Origin: Vibrio europaeus
Lineage (GTDB): Bacteria > Pseudomonadota > Gammaproteobacteria > Enterobacterales > Vibrionaceae
Direction: 5' to 3'
NCBI RefSeq assembly: GCF_001695575.1
Contig: NZ_LUAX01000007.1
Coordinates: 868,001-932,000, forward strand
Length of the DNA stretch: 64,000 nucleotides
The position numbers and the translations under genes were made by a program. Shown one piece after another: positions 54,069 to 64,000 of the stretch. The stretch's first letter is position 1. Each line of letters opens with the position of its first letter. Below the pieces are notes generated by a model that saw only the letters and a program-made list of their open reading frames with translations, made no database searches and was not told the DNA's origin.

Positions 54069-54584
54069 ATGACTGAATTTCGTTTTTGCAAACCATCTCA
54101 AATGGAACGTACGGAATTTGTCTCCCACTTTGGTGACGTGTACGAGCATAGCCCTTGGGTGGCAGAAGCTGTCTATGATCAAGGGTTATCTGATCAAGAT
54201 AATTTTATCTCAAGTCTGCATTTAAGAATGGCGGAAACGCTATTGGAAGCAGAAAAAGCAAAACAACTTGCACTTATTAATGCTCACCCTGATTTAGCAG
54301 GGCGAGCGGCAGTTAACGGCGAGCTCACAGAGGCATCTACCGCAGAACAAGCTGGCGCAGGCATTGACCAGTGCTCTGCTGACGAGTTCGAGAAATTCAC
54401 TACGTACAACGACAGTTACAAAAGCCGCTTCAACTTTCCCTTCATCATGGCAGTGAAAGGGGCCAATCGTTACCAAATTCTTGAGTCGTTCGAGAAGCGA
54501 TTAGGCAATGATAGTGACACTGAGTTTGCTACTGCGATACAGGAGATCAACAAGATCGCACTGTTTCGCCTACGAGATATGTAA
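54069..54584 (+). CDS. uraD: OHCU decarboxylase
   Basis: 171 residues. It converts OHCU to S-allantoin. Family motifs are FVSHFGDVYEHSPWVAE, NAHPDLAGRAA with the catalytic His, and FPFIMAVKG near the C-terminus with an ILESFEKRLGND tail. Starts at ATG 54069 immediately after puuE; a longer open frame overlapping puuE is ignored. Confidence 0.96.
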   Translation: MTEFRFCKPSQMERTEFVSHFGDVYEHSPWVAEAVYDQGLSDQDNFISSLHLRMAETLLEAEKAKQLALINAHPDLAGRAAVNGELTEASTAEQAGAGIDQCSADEFEKFTTYNDSYKSRFNFPFIMAVKGANRYQILESFEKRLGNDSDTEFATAIQEINKIALFRLRDM

Positions 54585-54705
54585 GTCACGGAGATGGCGA
54601 CTGTCTCGTTCTGATATCGATTGATATCTGCCCGACAAAGGGCATAGAGCTCTAGATGAGCATACTCACTTAACCTATTTTTGAATAATTGGAAGGATAA
54701 AGGAC

Positions 54706-55692
54706 ATGTCCTTAGATATTGAACAATACATTAACCTTGCTGACGATAAACTTGGCGCAGAAGCTATCTACGCTACCGACGATTTTTTTGCTGATAAGAG
54801 CCGACTTTTGCGCCGCGAAGCGCCAGAGTGGAAAGACGATCTTTACGATGACAATGGCAAATGGATGGATGGCTGGGAAAGCCGTCGTAAGCGTGGTGAA
54901 GGCTACGATTACTGTGTCATTCGCCTAGGTCTTGCGGGCACGATTGCGGGTGTCGATATTGATACTTCTTTCTTCACGGGTAACTTCCCACCGTCGGCTT
55001 CAATTGATGCCTGCTATTCCCCAGATGGTGATCCAACAGACGCAACCGAGTGGCAAGAGATTCTGCCTTCAATGGGCTTGCAAGGTGATCATCATCATCT
55101 TGAACAAATCGAAAGTGACGAAGTGTTTACTCACTTGCGTTTAAATATATATCCAGACGGTGGTGTTGCACGTTTACGCGTTTATGGTCGACCTAGCGTT
55201 GATTGGGAGCGCATTGATAGCCAGCAGAAAGTAGACCTTGCTGCGGTTGAAAATGGCGGTCGCGCTTTGGCATGTAGTGATGAGCACTACGGCAACAAGT
55301 CTAACATTCTTGGTCCAGGTCGCGGTGAGAACATGGGTGATGGTTGGGAAACAGCCCGTCGTCGTACTCCGGGTAATGACTGGGTGATTGTCGCGCTTGG
55401 ACATGCAGGTAACATTGACCGAGTGGTTGTCGATACAGCTCATTTTAAAGGTAACTTCCCAGATAGCTGCTCAATTCAAGCTGCGTATGTGAAAGGCGGA
55501 ACGGATGATCAAGTTGCGACTCAGAGCCTCTTCTGGCGCGAGCTATTGCCTGCGCAAAAGCTCAAGGCACATGACATTCATGAGTTCGGTTCAGAGGTGA
55601 ATGATCTTGGCGCTGTGACTCATGTTCGCCTCAATATTTTCCCTGATGGTGGTATCAGCCGTTTACGTTTGTTTGGCACTAAAGCGAAATAA
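54706..55692 (+). CDS. alc: Allantoicase
   Basis: 328 residues made of two repeated allantoicase domains: DGWESRRKR...GYDYCVIRLG...FTGNFPPSASID and GDGWETARRR...NDWVIVALG...FKGNFPDSCSIQ. Splits allantoate into ureidoglycolate and urea. Gap to uraD is 121 bases; the RBS GGAAGGATAAAGG is purine rich. Confidence 0.96.
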   Translation: MSLDIEQYINLADDKLGAEAIYATDDFFADKSRLLRREAPEWKDDLYDDNGKWMDGWESRRKRGEGYDYCVIRLGLAGTIAGVDIDTSFFTGNFPPSASIDACYSPDGDPTDATEWQEILPSMGLQGDHHHLEQIESDEVFTHLRLNIYPDGGVARLRVYGRPSVDWERIDSQQKVDLAAVENGGRALACSDEHYGNKSNILGPGRGENMGDGWETARRRTPGNDWVIVALGHAGNIDRVVVDTAHFKGNFPDSCSIQAAYVKGGTDDQVATQSLFWRELLPAQKLKAHDIHEFGSEVNDLGAVTHVRLNIFPDGGISRLRLFGTKAK

Positions 55693-55706
55693 GCGAGGGA
55701 AGCAAT

Positions 55707-56270
55707 ATGAGCAATGGAATTCGCCGTTTAACCATCGAACCTTTGACCAAGCAAGCATTTGCTGAGTTTGGCGATGTGATTGAAGTAGACAATAGTGACT
55801 ACTTTATGATCAACAATGGCTCGACTCGTCGTTATCACAAGCTAGCGAGCACCGATGTGCAAGAACAAGGTGGTGAAGCCATCATCAGTATCTTTCAAGC
55901 AACGCCGCTTAGCTATCCGTTAACGATAAAAATGTTAGAGCGTCATCCTTTGGGATCGCAAGCTTTCGTTCCGTTGCTTGGTCAACCGTATCTTGTTGTT
56001 GTTGCGCCAAAAGGGGATCAGCCAAGTCTGACGTCATGCCGAGCGTTCTTGAGCAATGGACGTCAAGGTGTGAACTACCACAAAGGCGTTTGGCATCACC
56101 CAGTGTTAGCCCTCACTGACCAAGATCAGTTTCTTATCGTCGACCGAGGTGGTGAAGGGCATAACTGCGATGAAGTCTATTTCGAGAACGACTTAGTCTC
56201 ACTGCATTTGGACGATCTACCGAGCAACAACAAGCTGGAAGAAAAACAGCGCATGGAACAAGCGCTGTAA
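55707..56270 (+). CDS. allA: Ureidoglycolate lyase
   Basis: 187 residues, AllA family: IEPLTKQAFAEFGDVIE at the start, HPLGSQAFVPL, and GVNYHKGVWHHPVLAL with metal-binding His residues. Converts ureidoglycolate to glyoxylate and urea, the last step of the pathway. Slightly longer than most AllA (about 160-170) by its C-terminal tail. Fourteen bases after alc. Confidence 0.94.
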   Translation: MSNGIRRLTIEPLTKQAFAEFGDVIEVDNSDYFMINNGSTRRYHKLASTDVQEQGGEAIISIFQATPLSYPLTIKMLERHPLGSQAFVPLLGQPYLVVVAPKGDQPSLTSCRAFLSNGRQGVNYHKGVWHHPVLALTDQDQFLIVDRGGEGHNCDEVYFENDLVSLHLDDLPSNNKLEEKQRMEQAL

Positions 56271-56281
56271 AGGAGTAAATT

Positions 56282-57583
56282 ATGGATCCACATATCACGG
56301 AGTGGTTGAATTTAGCGATTCGCTGGGTTCACATGATAGTTGGCATCGCATGGATTGGTGCTTCATTCTACTTTGTCTGGTTGGAGAACAACCTAAACCG
56401 CGTCAACCCAAAAACGGGCCTTTCTGGTGACCTTTGGGCCATTCACGGTGGTGGTATTTACCACCTAGAAAAATACAAACTTGCGCCACCAGAAATGCCA
56501 GAGCATTTGCACTGGTTTAAGTGGGAAGCGTACTTCACTTGGATCACCGGTGTGCTGCTATTGGCTGTGGTTTACTACCTAAACGCTGAGATCTATTTGA
56601 TTGCACCGGGCTCGGGCTTATCTCCAACGACGGCGATTGCCATTGGTGTTGGTGCTTTGGTTGCTGGCTGGTTTGTTTATGATTTGCTGTGTAATTCACC
56701 ACTAGGTAAAACGCCAATGCTATTAGGTGCGGTTCTATTCGTACTATTGGTTGGCGCGGCTTATGGCTTAGCTCAAGTCTTCAGTGGTCGCGGCGCTTAT
56801 ATTCACGTTGGTGCAATCATCGGTACGATCATGGTCGGTAACGTGTTCCGCGTTATCATGCCTGCACAGCGCAACTTAGTGAGTGCTATTGAAGAAAACC
56901 GCGAGCCAGACCCTGCGCTACCAGCGAAAGGCTTGCTGCGTTCTCGTCACAACAACTACCTAACCTTGCCAGTGCTGTTCATTATGATCAGTAACCACTT
57001 CCCTAGCACATACGGTTCTGAGTACAACTGGGCAATACTGGCAGGATTAGCCATCTTTAGTATCTTGGTGCGCCATTACTTCAATACTCGTCATGGTAGC
57101 CAGAAATACGCTTGGACGGTTCCTGTCGCTGCGTTAGGTATGGTGACACTGGCGTTTGTAACATCACCTTATGCCAGGAAAGCGGCGGCACCAGTGGCTA
57201 AAGCGCCTGTTGCGGTTGAAGCGACTGCGCAGCCAAAAGCAAGCTCTACAGACACTGTGGCAGCAACATCTGATAGCCTTGAGCAAACAGGTGCGTCGGC
57301 ATCTGAATCTGCGGCGCCTAGCGGTGTCAGTTTTGCGGCAATCAATAAGGTTATTCAAGAGCGCTGCTCGGTATGTCACTCTGCAACGCCAACACATGCT
57401 GCGTTTGCCGCCGCGCCAGCCGGGGTCATCTTAGATACGCCACAAGAGATACAAGCTAATGGTCCACGTATAGCGCAAACCGTCAATACTAAATACATGC
57501 CGTTAGGTAATTTAACCCAAATGACAGATGACGAACGTGTTCTCGTTGACAGTTGGGTAGAACAAGGGTCAGTAATCAACTAA
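56282..57583 (+). CDS. puuD: Urate hydroxylase PuuD (membrane, cytochrome c domain)
   Basis: 433 residues. The N-terminal 300 residues hold about eight membrane segments (WVHMIVGIAWIGASFYFVWLE type start); a Pro/Ala/Lys-rich linker follows, then a cytochrome c domain with CSVCHSATPTHAAF near residue 360. Oxidises urate to 5-hydroxyisourate, passing electrons to the respiratory chain. It comes after the later pathway enzymes but catalyses the first step. Confidence 0.93.
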   Translation: MDPHITEWLNLAIRWVHMIVGIAWIGASFYFVWLENNLNRVNPKTGLSGDLWAIHGGGIYHLEKYKLAPPEMPEHLHWFKWEAYFTWITGVLLLAVVYYLNAEIYLIAPGSGLSPTTAIAIGVGALVAGWFVYDLLCNSPLGKTPMLLGAVLFVLLVGAAYGLAQVFSGRGAYIHVGAIIGTIMVGNVFRVIMPAQRNLVSAIEENREPDPALPAKGLLRSRHNNYLTLPVLFIMISNHFPSTYGSEYNWAILAGLAIFSILVRHYFNTRHGSQKYAWTVPVAALGMVTLAFVTSPYARKAAAPVAKAPVAVEATAQPKASSTDTVAATSDSLEQTGASASESAAPSGVSFAAINKVIQERCSVCHSATPTHAAFAAAPAGVILDTPQEIQANGPRIAQTVNTKYMPLGNLTQMTDDERVLVDSWVEQGSVIN

Positions 57584-57595
57584 CCCAACTTATCT

Positions 57596-57624
57596 CGCTT
57601 ATCGGATTGCAAGCCCGATAAGCG
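57596..57624 (+). other. Inverted repeat after puuD
   Basis: CGCTTATCGG / CCGATAAGCG with a nine-base loop, directly after puuD and before a separate terminator; no T run. Confidence 0.6.
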
Positions 57625-57672
57625 TGATTCATGCAAACGTGGTATTTCCCGCTATTTATCTCACCTGAGATC

Positions 57673-57698
57673 CCCCGGCCCCTGTTCCGGGGTTTTTT
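57673..57698 (+). terminator. Terminator of the puuE-puuD operon
   Basis: CCCCGG-CCCCTGTT-CCGGGG followed by six T. It separates the chemoreceptor gene into its own transcript or a readthrough unit. Confidence 0.85.
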
Positions 57699-57720
57699 AT
57701 ACCGCTAAAAGGAGTGACAA

Positions 57721-59643
57721 GTGATGGCAACTGGATTAAGTATTCGACACAAGACTATCTTGGCTACGGTGATGGCAGTGATTCTTGTCATAGTGGTGCT
57801 AATTAGCATTACCGTCAGTCAGGGGCAGAAGATTATCCTCGACAAAACTTATTCACAGCAGATGCCAGCGGCGTTGGGAGAGGTCAGTAACCAAATTCAA
57901 CTGGAACTCGAAAAGCCTTTGGTTGTTGCTGAAGTGATGTCCCAGCTACAACCACTTACGGATTTTGACGGTCAAGATAGTGGGCAGATTAGTGCACAGC
58001 TTGCCTCGATCAAGCAGCAGTTTAATGCCTTAACCGCCTTTTTCGTTAGCACTGTCGACGACAGCTATTATTTGCCCAGTGGAAAGCTCAAATCTATGTC
58101 GAGTTCATCAGCGGATGACCAATGGTTTTATGGCTTTCTCAATGGCGATAAGCAGGTAGAGCTGTCGATTGATATCGACGATGGTACAGGCATCGCAACG
58201 GTTTTTGTTAACCATGTGGTTATCAGCCAAGGCCGCCGAGTTGGGGTGACGGGGATTGGTTTGTCGCTCGAAAACTTAGGCAATACCGTCGCTAACTATT
58301 CTCTAGGCGACTCAGGTCGATTATTGTTGGTCGACAAGAGCGGTGTAGTGAAGGTGCACCCGAATACCCAGCAAGTTGGAAAGCAGTTAGCTGATATTGG
58401 TCTTGGTGCATTGACGCCTGAGCTGCAAACTTTGGCTGGAACAGCGCCAGTTATACATGAATCAAAGCTTGAACAAACATCGACGATCGTTGGTTTGATG
58501 GCCTTGCCACAACTTGATTGGGTGCTTGTTTCTGTTCAACCGACCGCCGAAGTGCTCACCGAGATTAATCACTTCATCGAAACTATGATTTGGGTCGGCG
58601 GTTCTGTAGCACTGCTGTTTATCATTATCAGCGCATATATGACGCATATTTTGCTAAAACCACTCTCAACCACAGCACAACTACTGCTCGAAATTGGTGG
58701 CGGTGGGGGCGATCTAACTCAACGACTGGATGAAAGTCGTCGTGATGAAGTCGGTAATATTGCCAAAGGGTACAACCAGTTTGTCGCCTATATGGGCAAC
58801 GTTTTACAAGAGATAGAAAGAGCGCGTAAAGAGCTAGTTGCAACCATCAATCAGATTGATCAACAAGCTAACGAAATGAAACAGCAGATCCATGGTCAAG
58901 AACACAATATTGATCAGGTAGCAACCGCGGTTCATGAAATGAGCGCTAGCTCTGAAGAGATTGCCAATAACGCCAACCATACTTCAGACAATGTCCACAA
59001 AACCACGTTAGAGGTGAAAAACGGACTGAGCTCAGTGAGTAAAACATACGCGCGCACTGAAGCGATGAGCCAGCAGTTAGAGCAGAGTAATCAAAGTATC
59101 GGAAAGCTATCTAATGATATCAATGCCATTGATACCGTACTGGATGTCATCAGTGGTGTCTCTGAGCAAACCAATCTACTGGCGTTAAACGCGGCGATTG
59201 AAGCAGCGCGAGCTGGTGAACAAGGCCGTGGCTTTGCTGTTGTTGCCGATGAAGTAAGAACATTAGCGTCTCGAACCCATGAGTCTGCCAGTGAAATTCG
59301 CACTATCATTGAAAACTTACAAGGACTGAGTAACACTGTCGTTAGCGAAGTCAGCCAGAGCCACAAAATTGGTAGTGAGTGTCTTACTGCAGCTCAAGAG
59401 TCGGAACATCACCTTGCCTCCATCAGCAATATTGTTGAAGAGATTAATCAGCTCAGCGCGCAGACTGCCACCGCGACAGGCCAACAGTCTCAGGTGATCA
59501 ATGAGATTGCACCGCACGTTGAAAGTATTGCCGATGTAGCAAAAAGCAATACAGAGATGGTCACGCAAACATCACAACACTGCGTTAGTTTGAAGAGAAA
59601 TGCAGAATCTTTAAGTCAATTGGTGGCTAAGTTTAAGTTTTAA
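57721..59643 (+). CDS. Methyl-accepting chemotaxis protein with Cache-type sensor
   Basis: 640 residues: membrane helix at about 13-32, periplasmic sensor to about 285 (dCache-like, with DDSYYLPSGKLKSMSSSSADDQWFYGF-type features), second helix, HAMP, and the signalling domain with hairpin tip ISGVSEQTNLLALNAAIEAA and methylation helices. It sits just after the urate catabolic operon, as purine receptors such as McpH of Pseudomonas putida lie near purine genes. Ligand inferred, not seen. AAAAGGAG lies six bases before GTG 57721; ATG 57724 is possible. Confidence 0.92.
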   Translation: MMATGLSIRHKTILATVMAVILVIVVLISITVSQGQKIILDKTYSQQMPAALGEVSNQIQLELEKPLVVAEVMSQLQPLTDFDGQDSGQISAQLASIKQQFNALTAFFVSTVDDSYYLPSGKLKSMSSSSADDQWFYGFLNGDKQVELSIDIDDGTGIATVFVNHVVISQGRRVGVTGIGLSLENLGNTVANYSLGDSGRLLLVDKSGVVKVHPNTQQVGKQLADIGLGALTPELQTLAGTAPVIHESKLEQTSTIVGLMALPQLDWVLVSVQPTAEVLTEINHFIETMIWVGGSVALLFIIISAYMTHILLKPLSTTAQLLLEIGGGGGDLTQRLDESRRDEVGNIAKGYNQFVAYMGNVLQEIERARKELVATINQIDQQANEMKQQIHGQEHNIDQVATAVHEMSASSEEIANNANHTSDNVHKTTLEVKNGLSSVSKTYARTEAMSQQLEQSNQSIGKLSNDINAIDTVLDVISGVSEQTNLLALNAAIEAARAGEQGRGFAVVADEVRTLASRTHESASEIRTIIENLQGLSNTVVSEVSQSHKIGSECLTAAQESEHHLASISNIVEEINQLSAQTATATGQQSQVINEIAPHVESIADVAKSNTEMVTQTSQHCVSLKRNAESLSQLVAKFKF

Positions 59644-59661
59644 TAGTTTTGTAGAACATAT

Positions 59662-59694
59662 CTAGCGCTTGTCTTTTGACAAGCGCTAGTTTTT
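59662..59694 (+). terminator. Rho-independent terminator of the chemoreceptor
   Basis: Perfect 12-base arms CTAGCGCTTGTC / GACAAGCGCTAG, loop TTTT, then T5. Confidence 0.92.
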
Positions 59695-59712
59695 ATTAGC
59701 TTGGCTGACTAT

Positions 59713-60885
<1,173 letters not shown>

Positions 60886-61019
60886 AAGCTATTCTTTTTC
60901 GCTGAGTTATTCTTTTTGCTTATGTTACTTGTTTGATATTTGGGTGTACGTATGAGTATGTAGAGGTTTTGTATTTGTCTGTAGGTAAATGTCAAATACT
61001 GAAAGTGAATTGATCTGAC

Positions 61020-61048
61020 AAAAAAGCTAGTCAGATTGCCTAACTAGC
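61020..61048 (-). terminator. Terminator of the subtilase gene
   Basis: On the minus strand GCTAGT...ACTAGC stem followed by six T. Confidence 0.75.
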
Positions 61049-61079
61049 CTTGATTAGTAAACGTGACTTTAGGGATGAA

Positions 61080-62663
61080 CTAGTGGTTAGCCACTACGCT
61101 AACACCACTGAAACTGCTGTATCCGTTGAGCATAATGTAATAACGACCACTTTGGGTGTTAGAGACAGTACAAGTTTCATTGTTACCGTAACGGTATGGT
61201 CGGCAATCCCAAGAGCTAGTGGTAGGCTTAGCGCCATAGCGGAGGAATAAGTCTGCATCACCGCTACCACCATTTGTTGTGACAGTAAGGGTTTGACCTG
61301 CAGCTACATCAATATAGAAATGCTTCTGGTCACCACGAGAGCCGCTAATTCCAGATACAGGGACTCCATTTTTAAGTTCGCCGTCAGGATTTGGAGTTGT
61401 ACAGTCAGGCTCACAGCCACCATCTGTTTGGCTATAAAGCAGTTTATTCACTGTACCGCGTGTGTCGCTCACTTTATCGACACTTGCTCGCTCGCTAATC
61501 AGAGCTGCCACTTGTGCTGGAGAGAGAGAACTGTTTTCTTGAAGGTATAAGGCTGCAACACCGGCGACATGTGGCGTTGCCATAGACGTGCCACTGATTG
61601 TACGGTAGCCGCCATCATACCAAGCAGACTTAATGCTCGATCCCGGAGCAAATACATCAACACAGCTGCCCCAGTTAGAGAAGCTAGAGCGGCTATCATT
61701 ACTTGTGGTTGAGCCAACTGTTACACCGCTAGGTTCACGTGCAGGAGACGAATTACAAGCGTCAGCATTAGAGTTACCAGCCGCTAGCATAAAGCTAATA
61801 CCTGATTGAACAGCGTTAGCAACGGCTCTATCGAGCGCAGTAGACACGCCGCCACCTAAGCTCATATTGGCGACTGAAGGGCCCGATGCGTTGGCCGCAA
61901 CCCAGTCAACACCACCAATCACCCCGGAAGTTGAACCTGAACCGCTACAACTCAAAACGCGGACTCCGACAATATTGACGTTCTTCGCCACGCCATACTG
62001 TGTACCACCGATGGTACCAGCAACGTGCGTTCCGTGCCCATTACAGTCCGTCGCATCACTGTCATTGTCGACAAAGTCGTAGCCTGATGTCGCGCGACCA
62101 CCAAACTCTGCGTGCGTTGTCGTTACCCCGGTATCAATGACATAAGCCGTGACACCAGAACCATCGTAGTTGTAGTTGTAACTATTGTTCAGTGGCAGGC
62201 TACGTTGATCAATCCTATCTAGCCCCCAAATAGCGTTGCTTTGATTGGCATTCGTTGAAATCACAGGATCGATAGAGATCACTCGATCTTGTTCGATAAA
62301 ATCAACTTGTGCGTCTAAGCGAAGTGCGTTGAGCTGTTGTGGTGACAGGGTGGCAACAAATCCGCTGATTGAGCGGTCGAACACTTTACTTATTTGCAAA
62401 ACGTGCTCGTTTTCTAAGCTGGTAACGGCTTGTTGCGTAAATTGTTGCATCGCTTGTGGATTGTCATTGCTGAGCGATAAAGGTTGCTTTAACACGACAA
62501 TATATTGGTTCTGTATTCCTTTGTTTTCTGATGCCATCAACAGCGGGGCAAGTATTTCACTTTCAGGCTGGTTAACCTGAACCTCTATTTGTTCTGCTAA
62601 GGCAGAGCTAGAGATCACTGAAAGTGAAGAGGCGATACAACAACTTAATAGTTTCTTAAACAT
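61080..62663 (-). CDS. Secreted S8 serine protease with PPC domain
   Basis: 527 residues. Signal peptide to about 23, I9 inhibitor-like propeptide (QYIVVLKQPLSL, GFVATLSPQQLNAL) then the subtilase domain from about 145: Asp in YVIDTGV, His in GHGTHVAGT, Ser in GTSMATPHVAGV. A C-terminal PPC domain (KNGVPVSGISGSRGDQKHFYI, SDADLFLRYG-like) aids secretion. It resembles the alkaline serine exoprotease A of Vibrio in length and order. Confidence 0.93.
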   Translation of the reverse strand: MFKKLLSCCIASSLSVISSSALAEQIEVQVNQPESEILAPLLMASENKGIQNQYIVVLKQPLSLSNDNPQAMQQFTQQAVTSLENEHVLQISKVFDRSISGFVATLSPQQLNALRLDAQVDFIEQDRVISIDPVISTNANQSNAIWGLDRIDQRSLPLNNSYNYNYDGSGVTAYVIDTGVTTTHAEFGGRATSGYDFVDNDSDATDCNGHGTHVAGTIGGTQYGVAKNVNIVGVRVLSCSGSGSTSGVIGGVDWVAANASGPSVANMSLGGGVSTALDRAVANAVQSGISFMLAAGNSNADACNSSPAREPSGVTVGSTTSNDSRSSFSNWGSCVDVFAPGSSIKSAWYDGGYRTISGTSMATPHVAGVAALYLQENSSLSPAQVAALISERASVDKVSDTRGTVNKLLYSQTDGGCEPDCTTPNPDGELKNGVPVSGISGSRGDQKHFYIDVAAGQTLTVTTNGGSGDADLFLRYGAKPTTSSWDCRPYRYGNNETCTVSNTQSGRYYIMLNGYSSFSGVSVVANH

Positions 62664-63247
62664 TTAACTTTCCTTTGAATGGTATAAGAGATTGTTGAAC
62701 ATGGCCTACTACAAACAACAAGCATGTTTTGTCGATTCTTATGTCTATAACGGAACCCGTCGACACTCCTTAAAAATATCCTCATATGCAACTGTGTTCA
62801 TTTTAAATTTGGTTGGCGTTATAAATTTGAGTGCCATTTACTAGATTTTTGAAATTGATAGTAAGGTAAGTTCATATCAGTTGGCTAAATGTCAAAGGTC
62901 AGTATTATTATGCTGCTATTTATTTAAATGGTGCTATATACCTCTACCTAGTGATAGATATGTAGATTTATCACTGGATGGGTCTGTGTGAGCGGTTAAC
63001 GTACTTTGTTGAAGTAAGAGGGTTTTTCGAGTCATCTCTCCAAATTGGTGAAAATGAATATGTAATTGCACTAGTATGCAGCGATGTGAGATCGCTTGGT
63101 TGCACCAAAATAACAAGATTAAATATTTAACTTTTTATTATCAATAGCTTACATGTTTATGGTGTGAGCGGATAAATTGGCATCGATTTTGGATTTGTCT
63201 CCTTAGGAAAAAGAATTGAATAACAATTCACTATAAGGAGATATCCA
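62664..63247. other. Intergenic region between the subtilase and urtA
   Basis: AT-rich, about 580 bases; no coding potential seen on either strand beyond short random frames. It holds the divergent promoters; part of it forms the urtA leader hairpin described separately. Confidence 0.6.
63198..63241 (+). promoter_or_regulatory. Hairpin covering the urtA ribosome-binding site
   Basis: TCTCCTTA at 63198-63205 pairs perfectly with TAAGGAGA at 63234-63241, which contains the AAGGAG of urtA, and an inner GAATTG/CAATTC stem sits in the loop. Formation would hide the Shine-Dalgarno; whether it acts is inferred. Confidence 0.5.
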
Positions 63248-64000
63248 ATGAACACGAAGTTCAAACTTAAGCTTGCAGCAGTAGGAACCGCATTAGCCTG
63301 CATGTCAGGAATGGCTAACGCCGCCGACACCATTAAAGTCGGAGTATTGCACTCGCTTTCCGGCACCATGGCGATCAGTGAAACCACATTGAAGGACACG
63401 GTTCTAATGCTGGTGGAAGAGCAAAATAAAAAAGGCGGTCTACTCGGTAAAAAGCTTGAGGCGGTAGTGGTCGACCCTGCGTCAAACTGGCCACTGTTTG
63501 CAGAAAAAGCTCGCGAGTTGATTGAAAAAGAGCAAGTCGATGTGGTGTTCGGTGGCTGGACATCCGTATCGCGCAAATCCATGTTGCCGGTATTCGAAGA
63601 ACTCAACAGCCTACTTTTCTACCCTGTTCAGTATGAAGGTGAAGAGTCGTCGAAGAATGTGTTCTACACTGGTGCTGCGCCAAATCAACAAGCGATTCCC
63701 GCGGTTGATTACCTGATGAATGAACTTGATGTTGAGCGCTGGGTACTGGCCGGCACTGACTATGTATATCCACGTACTACCAATAAAATCTTAGAGTCTT
63801 ACCTCAAGAGTAAGGGGGTGAGCGAAAAAGACATCATGATCAACTACACGCCATTTGGTCATTCAGACTGGCAGTCGATCGTTTCTGACATTAAGAAGTT
63901 TGGCGCTGAAGGCAAAAAGACCGCTGTGGTCTCGACCATTAATGGCGATGCCAACGTCCCTTTCTATAAAGAGCTTGGCGCTCAAGGTATCTCTTCAGAA
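63248..64000 (+). CDS. urtA: Urea ABC transporter substrate-binding protein UrtA (partial)
   Basis: The first 251 codons; the gene runs past the window end. Signal peptide (LKLAAVGTALACMSGMANA) then the family-5 binding protein with IKVGVLHSLSGTMAISE, VVFGGWTSVSRKSMLPVFEE, LLFYPVQYEGEESSKNVFYTGAAPNQQ and VSTINGDANVPFYKEL, all characteristic of UrtA. AAGGAG seven bases before the ATG. It would capture urea or short amides in the periplasm; urea also arises in the cell from Alc and AllA encoded upstream. Confidence 0.95.
   Translation, partial: MNTKFKLKLAAVGTALACMSGMANAADTIKVGVLHSLSGTMAISETTLKDTVLMLVEEQNKKGGLLGKKLEAVVVDPASNWPLFAEKARELIEKEQVDVVFGGWTSVSRKSMLPVFEELNSLLFYPVQYEGEESSKNVFYTGAAPNQQAIPAVDYLMNELDVERWVLAGTDYVYPRTTNKILESYLKSKGVSEKDIMINYTPFGHSDWQSIVSDIKKFGAEGKKTAVVSTINGDANVPFYKELGAQGISSE

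Noticed and set aside
63060..63200. NtrC/sigma-54 promoter for urtA
   Set aside because: TTGCAC-type half sites and a GG-N10 element exist, but the -12 GC is missing and the sites are not paired well.

Overview
The window looks like chromosomal DNA of a marine Vibrio. Gene density is high, GC is moderate, and several families are typical of the genus: a VC0807-type membrane protein, a KdgM-type porin, an alkaline S8 exoprotease and split PTS permeases. Identification rests on family recognition and motifs read by eye; no database search was run.

Layout. 1-9.7 kb: housekeeping and orphan genes (HD hydrolase, DMT transporter, SpoU methyltransferase, GNATs, an EthD/HxlR divergent pair, fdxA, an FAD oxidoreductase) around a repeat-rich stretch at 2.9-7.1 kb. 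That stretch holds a duplicated segment with an internally deleted GNAT copy, a broken HEPN gene and two octamer tandem repeats. 10-18.5 kb: MBL hydrolase, a solute-binding protein, an ABC-F ATPase, a kinase-like protein, small enzymes, KdgM porin and a DMT exporter. 18.5-26.9 kb: an RpiR regulator divergent from a PTS / GH38 mannosidase / GH13_18 phosphorylase / EIIA / ManA operon, probably for mannosyl- or glucosylglycerate-like compatible solutes; the GH13 gene carries an in-frame stop. 27.5-35.9 kb: LysR, then RidA, aldehyde dehydrogenase, an M19-like protein, a BCCT transporter and two unknown genes, a candidate undescribed catabolic operon. 36-41.7 kb: LysE/LysR pair, and a LacI regulator facing an ascorbate-type PTS with three operators. 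41.8-47.8 kb: mixed single genes. 47.9-59.6 kb: a complete aerobic urate-degradation cluster (8-oxoguanine deaminase, two NCS2 permeases, UraH, PuuE, UraD, Alc, AllA, PuuD) ending in a chemoreceptor. 59.7-62.7 kb: a lipoprotein and a secreted subtilase. 63.2 kb to the end: the start of urtA, the urea ABC transporter binding protein.

Working together. Urate made from 8-oxoguanine or imported would be oxidised by PuuD and passed through UraH, UraD, PuuE, Alc and AllA to glyoxylate plus urea. Urea uptake (urtA) lies next door and the chemoreceptor may sense a purine. Two identical TTGTATACAA palindromes in the uraH-puuE gap suggest one regulator for both arms.

The most interesting signal is upstream of the ABC-F gene. 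A 26-codon leader ORF with a strong Shine-Dalgarno is followed by four mutually complementary segments (1:2, 2:3, 3:4), the last covering the ABC-F ribosome-binding site. This is the architecture of an erm-type translational attenuator, and the leader peptide contains Lys-Ala-Arg and Arg-Ser-Arg, matching the +X+ macrolide-arrest motif.
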